Origin: Rhododendron vialii
Taxonomy: Eukaryota; Streptophyta; Magnoliopsida; Ericales; Ericaceae
NCBI RefSeq assembly: GCF_030253575.1
Contig: NC_080568.1
Span: 33,383,001 to 33,447,000, forward strand
Direction: 5' to 3'
Length of the DNA: 64,000 bases
Within the stretch, counting starts at the first letter, position 1. The number at the start of each line of letters is the position of its first letter. The translations under genes and the position numbers were made by a program. The notes beneath the pieces were generated by a model, which saw only the letters and a program-made list of their open reading frames with translations, had not been told where the DNA came from and made no database searches. Shown piece by piece: positions 11,944 to 23,600 of the stretch.

Positions 11944-12715
11944 AATCACGAGCCAAATTTAAGTTGCGCGAATTTCTAAGCCATTATAAACAAATGATCA
12001 AGCTGACTAATTGCTTATTCAAGTTTTGGTATAACTCTTACCTAGCTAGTTTTGAGCTGCCGATAAAAAAATAAAAAATAGCTAGTTTTGAGTTCATTAC
12101 GTAACAAAGCGATCTTGAATCCATTTTTGAGTATACCAACTCTAGCTATCTCAAACTCAAATAATCAGTCAAATAGTAACTTGTTTCCTTTAATCAGTCA
12201 TATGTGCATCTCCAAAACAAAACAAAACAAAAAAAATCATACGAGCGACTAGGATAACTGCACCATAAGGTGCACTTTAACAGGATTAGATTTGCACCTT
12301 TTGTTGGGGCTGGTACTAGTGCATGCGGCTTGACTGACTTTCCATAACCACATTGTCATTCCTCGTGAGCCGAACTTAAGGAGCATGACTTTCTTAGCCA
12401 TTATAAGTTTATCGAGCTGCGTAGTTACTTATTCAAGTTTGGTATATATAAACTCTTAACTAGCTAGTTCTCAGTTTCTCACATAACAAATTGATCTTGA
12501 ATCCGTTTTTTTTTTTTTTTTTAATTCAAACAGTACTGTCTCAAGCTCAAATAATTTGATTCGTTTAACAAGTCGCATGTTGCGGCATCTAGGATTAGTG
12601 CACTAAGATGCACTTTAGTAGGATTAGATTGGCAACTTTTGTTGGGGGACTAGTGCAGTGCGGCTTGACTGACTTCCATAATTCCATTACTATGCCTGTC
12701 CTCGTCGCGACAACA
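11944..12715. repeat. Diverged tandem duplication of non-coding DNA (two units)
   Basis: Unit one (about 11944-12361) and unit two (about 12362-12715) share an ordered set of phrases: CTAAGCCATTATAA, TTATTCAAGTTT, CTAGCTAGTT, TCTTGAATCC, AGGTGCACTTTAACAGGATT versus AGATGCACTTTAGTAGGATT, and GCGGCTTGACTGACTT. The units differ by many substitutions and indels, so the duplication is old. Near 12059 unit one also carries a small CTGCCGATAAAAAAAT insertion. Confidence 0.7.
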
Positions 12716-12847
12716 ACGCATATCATTACACAAACGACTCTAATTAATGTCTAAACCCATATTCCACCAAACTCAAATAAAAGTTCCACGATTTGTTTCT
12801 CGGCTGGAGCACTCGTGGCAGCAGGTTGTTTGACACCATTGGAGCTG

Positions 12848-13182
12848 TTAGGGCTGCAAAAGAGTCGAGCCGAGTTTTGTAGTGTTCGAGCTCGAATCGT
12901 TTACTAAACGAGCCAAAAACTTGAGCTCGGTTCAGCTGTAAACGAGCCGAGCCCGATTCATTTACTAAACAAGCCTCTATGAAAGAGTCAAGCTTATTTT
13001 TTCTAACCGATCAAGCAATTTCGAATCGAACCGAGCTTTGGAGTATTAAGCCTGAGCCTACTTTTTCAAGCTGAGCTTTTGAGCATTAAGCTTGGCTTGT
13101 TTAGTAAAGTCCAAAGCTCGAGCGACTAAACAAGTCAAGTCTCGAGCTGCTTGCAAGTAGCTCAGTTCGTTTGCAGCCTTGT
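12848..13182. repeat. GAGCTCGAG-rich dispersed repeat with inverted ends
   Basis: The left end GGGCTGCAAAAGAGTCGAGC and the reverse complement of the right end, GGCTGCAAACGAACTGAGC, are similar. The interior is rich in AAACGAGCC and GAGCTCG words. Diverged relatives occur near 22310-22600, 54090-54340 and 59540-59880. No clean target duplication was found. Confidence 0.5.
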
Positions 13183-13189
13183 GCATAAC

Positions 13190-14640
13190 ACAAAAAGTGA
13201 ACAAGCATATTTGATTCCTTAATTAGTCCCATCAATTCTTATTTTTGTTGCAATAAAATCTGACCAACTATTGGAAGTAGATGACTGCTTATTAATACGT
13301 ATTTTGAGTAATACTAAAATACTATCGGAAGAAACACGAGTATTGGAAGTTGCCCATCTAGACTGCAGAGAGTTTGAAATTAGGAAAAATATCTAGACTG
13401 TCTTCAGTGTCATTTCTTCTACTCTTTTAACGAATTTGCTCGTCAAAAAAAATAATTATTACTTCTTACTATATTTTTGTTGAAGTAAACCATTTCGATA
13501 TATATCGATGTCTGAAAAAGATAATTTTTGAGAACTTGTTGAGAAGAGCATTTATGATCAGACACTGATATATAGGTATCAAAACGCAAAAATTATTTTA
13601 CAACTATAAACCATTTCGATATCTATCGATGTCTAATGAAGATAATTTTTTAAAGAAGCGCTCTTCTCTCAACAAGCCTTACGATAATTTTTTTAATCAG
13701 CGATCTTCTCAACAATCCTTACAATACATGTAGTTCAGATCAAGGAGACTTCAAATACATCATTGTATAACTTTTCTTCAAAATTTATTCATTACTTAGG
13801 ATCTTAAATTATGAATTAAAAATTAAATGATTGGATCGATCAACCACATACAATTGTCTGATTGAGCTGATTTTTTACCAAACCACTCAAAAAATCATTT
13901 TTAAATTATCGAACGACTCTGATTATTTGTGTGAGACTCCAAAATAGGCCTCACACAATATCTATAATTAAAGAGAAAACGAGAGGATAAAACTGCAAAT
14001 GGGACTGCCTTACTTGCCGACAAAACGTGGCCGTTTTCTGGCACTGCAAATTACAGCGATTTCGCTCGCTACAGGGACTCCAGGTCCATATACAGCGTGG
14101 ATAGAGAGACTATTCAGTCCCGCAGCACTTTCCTCGTCTTCGTTACACGTTTGCTTTGGTCCACACACACTATACGGTAGTCTACAGTCCTTAAATAATG
14201 GTGTAGAGCATATAATTCCGACATGGGTTGCCGTTTTGCAGTATCCAACCAGACCCAGCTGACCATAGATCATCCCTCACATGTTCAAAATGAAAAGGAC
14301 TCTTTACCTGACCTTTACTCGCCAAGTTTTCCTTAATAAGCGGGTGGGTGTTCGGGTCTGCTTTCATGTATTTTAAGTCTTTAACTAATTTTGGAGCTTC
14401 GAAGTTATCGAATGGACAAATCCTCCATTGGACTTAATGTTTGGTCTTTATGTAATTGGAACATGCAACCTAAAAGACAATTAAAACATTTTATGTTTTC
14501 CTGTCACTTGGTCAAACCCCTCGTAGTTTCTTTACTCGCTGACTTACATTTACGAATGAAGATTTAGTGCCTCAGCCAAATGAAACCATATTTATACAAA
14601 AAATTATGATATCGTACCGCCCGCTTGCCTCTTGCTCGCC
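13190..14640. other. Gene-free spacer
   Basis: No supported gene. The sentence AAACCATTTCGATAT...TATCGATGTCT occurs twice, near 13487 and 13607, with similar following bases. An 87-codon open frame at 13999-14262 resembles nothing known to me and is open on both strands, so it is not called. Confidence 0.5.
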
Positions 14641-14830
14641 ATATCCGCAATGGAATAACAAGAACCACATGTCATACTAACACAGTAATGCTCGCTTCAT
14701 TCTCCCTAACCAGTCTGCATTCTCACTCGATTGGCACGATTAGGTGTAACTTCTCCTTATCTCACAAATAGGATTCGAACCAATCAAGCTACTTACCCTT
14801 TAGTAGTTCGTGACTCTGATTTTGCACGCG
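14640..14830 (-). repeat. Probable tRNA-derived SINE remnant
   Basis: In reverse complement the sequence contains GGTTCGAATCC, an exact RNA polymerase III box-B match, preceded by GGGTAAGTAGCTTGATT. The ends and a target duplication were not found, so it is reported only as a remnant. Confidence 0.4.
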
Positions 14831-14842
14831 CTGAGTTATTTA

Positions 14843-15083
14843 GGTGGTGTTCCGATTTCTTAAAAAAAGAACTTTTAGAAAAAGAAAGTAATTTCAAGCT
14901 CAAAAATTATATATTTACGTAAATAATTTTCCTACCAATATGGATCTTATTTGATAGATCTCATTGAGATCTTTTAAACGGTGTAAAAAAAATTAAAAAA
15001 ATATTTTTTATTTTCATTATATTTGAGTTTGAAATTACCTCCGTTTGAAAAAAAAGTACTTTTTCTAAAAGCGGAACACCACC
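14843..15083. mobile_element. Tourist-like MITE (241 bp), GGTGGTGTTCC variant
   Basis: Inverted ends are GGTGGTGTTCCG and CGGAACACCACC. The TSD TTA lies at 14840-14842 and 15084-15086. The interior carries AGATCTCATTGAGATCT and matches the 9656 copy, but the outermost bases differ, so this is a terminal-sequence variant of the same family. Confidence 0.8.
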
Positions 15084-15089
15084 TTACTA

Positions 15090-16390
15090 CCCCTGCAAGT
15101 ATTGGATTTATTACGTCAAAAAATATGTGTTTCTAAATTATAATCATGCATAAAAAAAACCCATAGAGAAATATTCAATCTCTGCATTCGACAATGATTG
15201 ATGGACTCTCTGACTTCTCCTGCAATGAAATTGTATAATAGTGGCCAATTTAGCTAACGTACCCCTCAGATCTTTGACTTTCCGTGGAGCTGAGGTGTTG
15301 CAAATTAGGAATGTTTTCTCTTTCTTAAAAGAAATGCAAATTAGGATAATGATTACTGTTTAGAATAAGTTTTGAGAGCACTTTTTCTACGATCAACTTT
15401 GTGAGGTGGTAAAATATTCCAATTTCCACCCAGTATGGTCCTTTTTTATACCCAATTTCACCCAAATGTTTTTTCGTAGCATTTTTGTTTTTTTATCAGA
15501 TTGGCCATTTTTTAAAATACCTTGCATGGATAACAAAAATTACAAAAACATGAACAAAATATCAAAAAAAAATTATGGTAAATCATTTTAAGTTTAGAGA
15601 GGTTCCAACATCCACTGTATATGAAGGCTATACATTCGTTTAGCCTCTTTTCTATATCAAGCTTATTTACCCAAAAAAAACATCCACTATACATGCCTGA
15701 TCTATCAAAGTCAAAAAAGACTCTATTTACCCAAGAGAAACACGAAAATTAGTTGGTAGCAATGCAATCAGGTGACATGGGCAACAGTTGTTTTCTCCTT
15801 TCTTATAATTCGATGTCCGGGTAAGCTTGCTTGAATCCTGGACTCATGTCGCGGCTCTGAGGTTTAGAAAGGTTGGCTTTCGTGGAATTGGAACATTCGA
15901 ATTCAGAGGGGACAAGTACATATTGCTTTCTCATGCCTACTTAACCAAATATCTGGAGGCTGACATGCATCGACAAAAGCTTCGATGACTTTGTAACGCA
16001 TTGTCGACATGTTGAGTAACACACCACCAACGTATTGAATTATCAAACCGGTGAATTGTCCGATTGGAAACTACTCCCTATAGAATAGGAGTACGAGAAA
16101 ATCTGTCACCTAGGAATATAACAGATGAAAGAATTTTGGCACTCCAGAAAATTTACAGACAAACATATGTCCCTCTCAGTCAAGCATTAATTGTATTTGT
16201 ATGTGGAGAGACAAACTAATTTTCTTTGATTAAGCTAACGTGTTTCGATTTAAATCTCCTCATTAATAGTTGGAGTGTTTGTCATCCTTTTGTGGCAAAT
16301 CAGAGTCATATATTTCCTCGTTTGGATTGGACTTGTGTACACGTGAGTCGTGCATTTTTATAATTTGACTTTTTTGGAGTTAAATATATC
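15090..16390. other. Gene-free spacer
   Basis: I see no coding region, RNA gene or clear repeat boundary in this stretch. Confidence 0.5.
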
Positions 16391-16410
16391 ACCTACCAAA
16401 TAGCCATTTT

Positions 16411-16861
16411 TTTCTAAGCAAAAAAAAAAATTTTAATCTTTATAGAAGGGACTTCGGGTTGATGTTATGCAGCGTGCTGCCCACCTCTAAGCCGTCGAAT
16501 CGTGCATCTGACGGCTCGGATCTCATCTCGGCAACCAACGATCGAGAGCTGTTTATTGCTGAAATGAGATCTGAGCCGTTGGATGTACGATCCGACGGCT
16601 TGAAAGTGCTCACCATGGTACTGCGCACACCACTGCACAACACTATCCCCCAATTCTTATAAAGGATTACAAAAATTAAAAAGATCAATGGTACACCAAC
16701 AAAAAACCACCCGAGACTTAAAAGAAAGCAAGATACCAACTGAAACACCAAAAAAATCCATAGAAAGTCAACATAAAATAGCCAAACCCAAACTAACCTC
16801 ACACCCAATCAGACAAAAAGCAAAGTCATCCAGACCACCGCAAAAGATTACACCTCTATTT
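16411..16861 (-). mobile_element. Truncated LINE-like insertion with 19-bp target duplication
   Basis: The repeat CCTACCAAATAGCCATTTT (16392-16410) recurs at 16862-16880 with one mismatch. Directly after the left copy is a T-run followed by CTAAGC and A/T-rich sequence, which is the 3' tail of a minus-strand non-LTR element. No endonuclease or reverse transcriptase region is left. A 208-bp foldback MITE is nested inside it. Confidence 0.8.
16449..16656. mobile_element. Mutator-type foldback MITE (208 bp), nested
   Basis: Ends are GGACTTCGGGTTGATGTTAT and, in reverse complement, GAATTGGGGGATAGTGTTGT. Inner arms carry AAGCCGTCG and ATCTCATCTCGGCAACC in inverted orientation. Flanks are TTATAGAAG (16440-16448) and TTATAAAGG (16657-16665), seven of nine identical. 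It is a close relative of the element at 57107-57308, whose TSD is exact. Confidence 0.8.
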
Positions 16862-16881
16862 CCTACCACATAGCCATTTTG

Positions 16882-17655
16882 CAACTGGAATCCAATCAAG
16901 ACCCATGGGAGTCAAGAATTTGGGTGCAATTAATGGAGTTAGATTATGAAAGGCGAAAATATATGTAGACAAATACTTTACTCCATTAATTTGAGTGAGC
17001 TATGTGGTCAACTGATCTCATTGCAATTTTTTTTTTTCTAATGTAAGGTGTCCCTAGTCAGCTTGCGCGTACATTCGACCTCGGACTAATCCCTACAACT
17101 CCTCTCACAACCGTTTGTGAGGGTGAAATGGCCTTAAAAATTGTTGGTAAAGAAAATCGAGCCTGAGACCGAGGGTGCATGGGTGTTTTTAGTGATAGCT
17201 AGAGTGTCCCAAACATTATCCTGATTAATTCCCCGGATAAGTACAATTTTGGTTAGTGCTCCCACTTGAGATGACACCATGTTGCCCCTTTCGATTGTGA
17301 CCCATGGATAATTTTAAACGGTTCATATTTTAAAGCTCTACAAGTATATTAGTTTCTAGAAAAAAAAATTGTGTTGATCGGGCACTAGTATATTTTTAAT
17401 TGGACACCTCTGTTCGGTCTGAATTTTGAGAGATATTTTAAAATGTAATGAGTAAAGAAAATTAAAAAGAAAAAAACTACTATTAAAGAGCGTGCGCCGA
17501 GACCGAGAATTTTATTCTCTTAAAAGAACAAACCCTTTCGAAAAAACAAGAGAGAGTTATCTTGGATGTCCCATGGACTCGGACAGCCCCGGAAACTATT
17601 ACTCCTGATTAAAATTGCATATTGCATTAAGCTGTTGGGAGTAGCAATAAAAAGA
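16882..17655. other. Gene-free spacer
   Basis: No coding region or recognisable element is supported here. Confidence 0.5.
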
Positions 17656-17664
17656 GTTATGAAA

Positions 17665-17848
17665 GGATCCGGGGATGATGGCGTTGTGTATCATCCGAGC
17701 CGTTCGTTCGGCAATTCAACGGTCCAAATGAAATCTAAAGCATCCGAATAGTTCAATTCCGAGATGAAATCCTGACCATCGGATTGCCGAACGAATGGCT
17801 CAGATGATGCATAGTGTTGTGCAACCCAACACCATCATCCCCCTATCC
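17665..17848. mobile_element. Mutator-type foldback MITE (184 bp), second subfamily
   Basis: Ends are GGATCCGGGGATGATGGCGT and, in reverse complement, GGATAGGGGGATGATGGTGT. Arms share GAGCCGTTCGTTCGGCAAT in inverted form with small differences. Flanks are GTTATGAAA (17656-17664) and GTTACGAAG (17849-17857), seven of nine identical, as expected for an old 9-bp duplication. Confidence 0.75.
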
Positions 17849-18617
17849 GTTACGAAGAGGGTACCCTCTTAGCTGTTGGATCAGAGTTCACTTTTTAACA
17901 TGTTTGATCTAACGAATACAGTGTGATAGGTCCTGATTAAAATGCATGTGCTGCGCCCCATAGTATCAATTCCTACCAAAAAAAAAATTGAAGGGATGTG
18001 TGTGGGACGACAGAACAGACAAGATGATGGGGATAGGATCCTATCCTGCATGTGTTTATTGCAGTATCCCTGCAAATATGGATCCATCCAAATCCTCTCC
18101 CTGTTTTATCTCTCTAAACTACTCCAATAAATGGTCGTGGTAGCTAGTGTCATAAAGATGCAAATATTCTTTCTTTCTTTTTTGATAAATACACTACATT
18201 TTTCGTTTTTAGTGTAAAATTATACATAAAATTTTTATTAAAGGACAAAAAATAAATTGCGTTCATCGAAAAAAAGAATGTGAAAATTACTACATTTAAA
18301 ATAATACTAACAAATTTGGTAATGATTTTGGCACTCTCCTTTTTATTTTTCGCACTTTTGTTTTTGCTTTTATTCACATGAGATTGTCATTTTACTCTTT
18401 CATGAATTTGTTTTCTCACATATAGAGAGGTAATATAATTAATTCACATGAATAAAAACAAAAAAAAAAATACATTGCAAATGGTAAAAACAGAGGATGC
18501 ACAAATCATTTCCCAACAAATACCACATATCATTATAATGTAATATAGATGTCATGTGCATATGTTACAACCCAACCCGACCCACCCCCCCTCTACTTGT
18601 GCCTGCTAGTAGCCAGT

Positions 18618-18655
18618 ACCAGTAGGGTATACAAGGAATGTCGAAAATACTTATA

Positions 18656-18696
<41 letters not shown>

Positions 18697-18760
18697 GTAG
18701 GGTATACAAGGAATGTCGAAAATACTTGCAGTATAAATTCTCTCTCTCTCTCTCTCTTGA
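18618..18760. repeat. Local tandem duplication with (TC)n tract
   Basis: The phrase CCAGTAGGGTATACAAGGAA, continuing TGTCGAAAATACTT, occurs twice, starting near 18619 and 18697, each followed by a TC dinucleotide run. Replication slippage or unequal exchange between TC runs would explain it. Confidence 0.8.
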
Positions 18761-18769
18761 ATTTAATAA

Positions 18770-19435
18770 TTTCTCCTTTAAGATTGCTTTATTTTTTTTA
18801 TTTTTTATTTTTGGGTACGTAAGTGATTGCTTTATTTTTGTTTGTCTGAAAGATTGAAAATACTATTTGCTTTTGAGTCACGACATTTCTTCTCAATTCT
18901 ATTCATTTTCATTGTCTTAGAATTTCTCCCATGGAGACATTACTAAACACTATTTTATTTTGAACCGAGAAAAAGGTAAGGAAAAGATAAAGGGGAAAGC
19001 TATGCTTGCTTTAGGAAAATGCTTCGAACGGAGATATTCGAATACTAATATGTACTACTCCGTTGTTATGTGCATGTGAATTTTACTTTATGAGCATTGT
19101 GCGATGTGCATAGAATAATTCCAATCATATTTATGAAACTCATGTATTATTACTAATATCCATGTTCGTAGAATTGTATTCTTTTAACATCCAAACATAG
19201 AGAATTCACGTGAGATTACGACTTATCAGAATTTATTTTATTTCGAATAGAAAAGGGTGATGGAAAAAATTGAAAAAGTTGTGCTTGTATAAAAAAAAAT
19301 GTTTTGAACAGATATATTTAAACACACGTGTCTGCAATTTGTCTTGTGTGAGTGAATTTTACGAGCATCGTGTGGAGTTCATGTGCACATGGCGATTCTA
19401 TAATTATTTATTTAGTATTGAGATTAAATTCTTTC
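18770..19435. other. Gene-free spacer upstream of the AUX/IAA gene
   Basis: No coding region is supported. The stretch is AT-rich with no clear element ends. Confidence 0.5.
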
Positions 19436-19439
19436 CATC

Positions 19440-19626
19440 GACAACAGAAAATAGCGGATTTTCCACCACCGCTAGTTGTGGGCCCTACCATACGTATGAT
19501 GTTACTAACCAAACTATTCATCTTATAAAACACACTTAGTAGTGTATTCACATAAAATATGAAAGTTTGATCGAATATTAATAGGACCCACAACGACAAT
19601 GGTGGAAAACCCACTGTTTCGGTCGC
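19440..19626. repeat. Small foldback repeat
   Basis: The left arm GGATTTTCCACCACCGCTAG, followed by TTGTGGGCCC, is mirrored on the right by GGGTTTTCCACCATTGTCG followed by TTGTGGGTCC in reverse complement. The arms are about 45 bp and lie about 100 bp apart. The target duplication is not clear. Confidence 0.55.
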
Positions 19627-19789
19627 GCCATAAAATATGAGAGTTTAATCTCATGAGCACTACTCATTTATATTGACATTTAGCTCAGCATATGCAGCAT
19701 ATCCAGTGTAGGTAGAATTGATTTATTTATTTATTTACTATAATAAACCTATAATCCACGTGAAAATAGGACTTCCAAGTTTACAAGCC

Positions 19790-20637
19790 ACCCCCTCCCC
19801 CGCTCCCTCTCTCTCTCTCTCTCTCTGGACTCTGACTTTCTCTCTCTCTTAAACAAGACTCGATAAAAGAGGAAGGCATGTCTGGTGCTTGGTGCAGGGT
19901 GCTACAAATAAAAGTCTAACCAGAGAGAGGGAGAGAGAAAAGGTAGCACGGTTTGCTTCCTGAACAGAACAAAGGGCGCCTGGTTGCGTGTGTTAGGCTC
20001 TAATTTCGTTCCTTTTTTGGGGACACATCTCAGCAAAAGCGAATCTCCTCTGCTCCTCTTTTCTGCACCCTCTTTTTTCCCAATTCCATCTACTCCTATT
20101 AATAATCCTCCGTACTCCACCATTATTCATTCACTCACCCCCTCTCTGTTCCCATTCCAAAAGGTCCCATAGCCTGTAGCAGTACTAGTAGATAGGAAAG
20201 CAGGCGATCCCACACTCATCACTCTCAGTCGGCGTGCCAAACAAGAGAGAGAAAGAGAGAGAACTAAAAGAAGGGGAAAAGCGGCTAGATTGTAATCTCA
20301 CACACAAATATATTTATTAGTCCATAGCTTTTGGGGGGTATTTCACTTGATGGGTTGAGCTCTGAAAGTGATTCCTAAAACTATTTTGCTATCAGGGTGG
20401 TTTGATCTTTTTTCCAAAATCAGCTGAGTTTTGATGATTTGTGGTGGTGGATGTTCACATATTGAAATCTCAGGTATGTGGTCTTCACCACCCTTGTGGT
20501 TCCTTTTTTTTATTTTCTTGTGTAGTATTTGGTTCTTTGTGGTGGAGCATAAATTAAAACTGATTTTTGTTTTCCTTTTATTTTCTTTGGTGAATATTGA
20601 TTTCCCTTCTGGGTTTCTTCTGTTTTTTGGTAAAGAA
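19790..20637 (+). promoter_or_regulatory. Promoter and 5' leader region of the AUX/IAA gene
   Basis: CT-rich tracts near 19800-19850, and GA runs in the 20240-20265 stretch, are typical of plant leaders. A likely 5'-UTR intron starts at the GTATGTGG donor near 20474 and ends at the T-rich acceptor TTTTTTGGTAAAG just before the start codon at 20638. The open frame seems to run upstream through this intron, but it has no AUX/IAA character before the ATG. Confidence 0.5.
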
Positions 20638-23600
20638 ATGGAGGGATGTTGCAAAAAGAGCGAGGACTGTCCACAGCTGCTGGATTTGATACCTAAAGAC
20701 AGGGAATGGCTTCTGAAAAGGGATAAACAGAGGAGCCATGGATCATCATCAACGGAGGAGATCAAGAATCTTGAGCTAAAGCTTGGCCCACCAGGTGACG
20801 AAAACTCTAGAGAGAGAGACGACTCTACTCTCTCTCTTGGGTATTTCTCCAACATGACCCATTTTTCTTCTGGTGCAAAGAGAGGGTTTACAGGGGAGAA
20901 GGGTTGGGCTATGAACCTGAATGAAAACCAACAGCAGAGAAATGGTTCATATCTTCAGATGCAACCAAACCCACAAGTCTTGCCTGGCATGGGAAAGGAA
21001 TCGTCACAGCCCTGTAGCACTAGAGTGGTGGAGTTATTACAGGGTGGTAGTGCAGAAAAGAAGAAGGGATTTTCAGCAGCTGCTGCAAATACAGCTGTGC
21101 CCAACTGCTCCCAGAAGAGGTACAGTTCTAACCCCCCAGCTTTTTCTTTTTTCCCTTTCTATTGTCTATCTTTTGGACAGAGGATATTCAATCTTCAGTC
21201 ATATTTATTTCACTTGTAGATGTGGGGGTCCATGGTTTTTCTCATTTTGATGTTTACTTTCTGTTTTTGATATGTTTCTTTATTCCTGGATTTACATGCA
21301 TCTTTGTGAAAGTAAGACCTCTTTTTAGAAAATTTGTTTGTGAAAATTTTGCATGACCTTATCCTCACTTCTTTTGAGTAACTCAATCTACTACTCCCTC
21401 CGTCCCAATTTAATTATCTCAGTTCTATTTTAACTGGATAAAAAAATTAGTTTTATCTTTAAATTGGTAATGAATTTTATATCTAATATGAATCTTATTT
21501 GATAGATCTCGATTTGTTCTATAATACAATATTTTTAAAATCACTTAAAACATTATAAATTTCAAGATATTGTCGTGGTATCCTTGGGGATTGTTTGGAT
21601 CTTAGAGAAAAGGAAGGAAAATAAAATTCCCTCACCTTGTTCGCTTTGGAGAGAAAGTGAAAGGAAAATAAGAAAACATAAGTTTTGAGCACAGTGTATA
21701 TTCCTCCACATTTTCCTCCCACTTTCTTTCTTAACCATTTTTCTTTGCTTTCCATAAGTTCCAAACGGAGCCTTAAGCTTTACTGTATTTGGTAAAGTTT
21801 GGAGCTCAGATACTTTATATTTGTTAATGTTTAGAGCTCAGATATTTTAGTGGTTAAATATTGTTGAAAAGCAGTTATTAGAGATATGGCTAATTTATTG
21901 GTTAGGCAACTGTAGTTTGGTGCGAAATTCCAATATTGAAATTTCATCACACACAAGTAGTGACAGCCCACGTGGTGGCGGCCGCTTAATCTCATGAATT
22001 AGGACACGGTTCGATTCCGAACTCCCCATCCCCATTCCCCTACAACATGAACTCCTAAGTCACTAATTGATTTCCAAGATTTTAAAAAAAAAAAAAAATT
22101 GGTAAGTTTACTACACAGATTTGTTACCTAGCTAAAGTTATAAATTGATTGCTACTGTATAACTAACTCATCAAAAGACTTGAGCTGTTTAGGCATATGG
22201 GTTTCTCCATCTTTCGGGAAGATCACATAAGAACAGAACCGTTGTTGAAAATTCCCCTACTGATTGATTTGGACTTTCTGTAGCAAACAAGTGGAAGTAG
22301 AGGCAAGAGACTAGAGCTGCCACCGAGCTGAGCCAAGTCGAGCTAGACTAGTGGGTCATTCGAACTTGGTTTGAAAACTCAACGAGTTTTAATCTTATTC
22401 AAGCTTGACTTACTTATTATTATACAAGTCAGTCTCAAAAGAGATTTAAGTGAGTCGATCCGGAGTTGAGCTCAAGTAGCTGTTTTGGTAACATGCTGAG
22501 TTTGAAAATGTGTTTTACCTTGGCTTGTTTGTCATTGGACTCTATTTCATACGAGGTTTTAACAATTGGAACACAAGTTGAGCTCGAGTAGCTAGGTAGT
22601 TGTACGAATTATGTGGTGTTGTTTTTTCCTTTTCATTTCAGTCAGTCCACTATTTGTTGCTTTCCAAATCCTTTGCTACCCACTTACTTCTTTCATGTTC
22701 TACCTTCGGATTTGTTTGCTCAAGTCAGAGAGTACTTAAACTTGATTTACGTCTTTAAATTAGTTCTTTAGCTTTTCAGCATAACTCTTGGTTAATTACC
22801 TCTTTGTGACTAGTTTGTGTTCCTTAACTCATTCTTCTTGATGGTTGCTTGAAAATTTTGTAAACAAAAGAACTGCTCCAGCTCCAGTGGTGGGATGGCC
22901 TCCTGTTCGTTCATTTAGAAAGAATCTCACCGGTAGCAGTTCATCCAAACAAACCACCGAGTCCCAAATTGCTGTACAAAGCGAAGTTCCAAGTGAGAAA
23001 CCTCCGGTTGCAAGTTGCAGAAAAGGTTTCTTTGTGAAGATCAATATGGAAGGAGTTCCCATAGGAAGGAAAGTTGATCTCGAAGCCTACGACAGTTATG
23101 AAAAGCTTGCCTCTTCTGTTGATGAACTTTTTCGGGGCCTTCTTGCAGGTTATTTACGCAACTTCGCTTATAGTTTTTTACTGTTAGGTTGGTTTTTTCT
23201 GTCTACAGGAAAAATTACCTAAAAGTAGGTCTTGTTTGGATATTTTAGATTTTCTGTAGAATATCAATGTCAGTAAATTGATGACTTTATACTTGTTAAT
23301 TACTACATACTTGTAAATTTGGTTGTCTCATAGCATTTGTTTTTGTTGATATTGTTTAGCTCAAAGAGATTCTTCTGCTGGTGGAATAGAGAACAATCAA
23401 GAGGGAGAGAAAGCAATTACAGGGTTATTAGATGGAAGTGGCGAGTATACCCTTGTTTATGAAGATAATGAAGGAGACAGGGTACTTGTTGGGGATGTGC
23501 CATGGCGGTAAGCTTCTTATAACTGTGGATCTGATGCATTGTTAATTTATCCTATGTAGTGTTGTGGAGCTGTCTTAGCATGTTCTCTTTCCTCTTGTTT

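Noticed and set aside
14010-14273. Two opposing 87-codon ORFs
   Set aside because: Open on both strands, no recognised family and no splice context.
16440-16808. 122-codon minus-strand ORF
   Set aside because: It spans the junction between a LINE tail and a nested MITE, so it is a chance frame.
18930-18940. GAGACA word as an auxin response element upstream of the AUX/IAA gene
   Set aside because: A single 6-base match about 1.7 kb upstream is expected by chance.
20431-20637. Upstream in-frame extension of the AUX/IAA first exon (start at 20431)
   Set aside because: It is hydrophobic and unlike the family, and is best explained as a leader intron between a GTATGTGG donor and a T-rich acceptor before ATG 20638.
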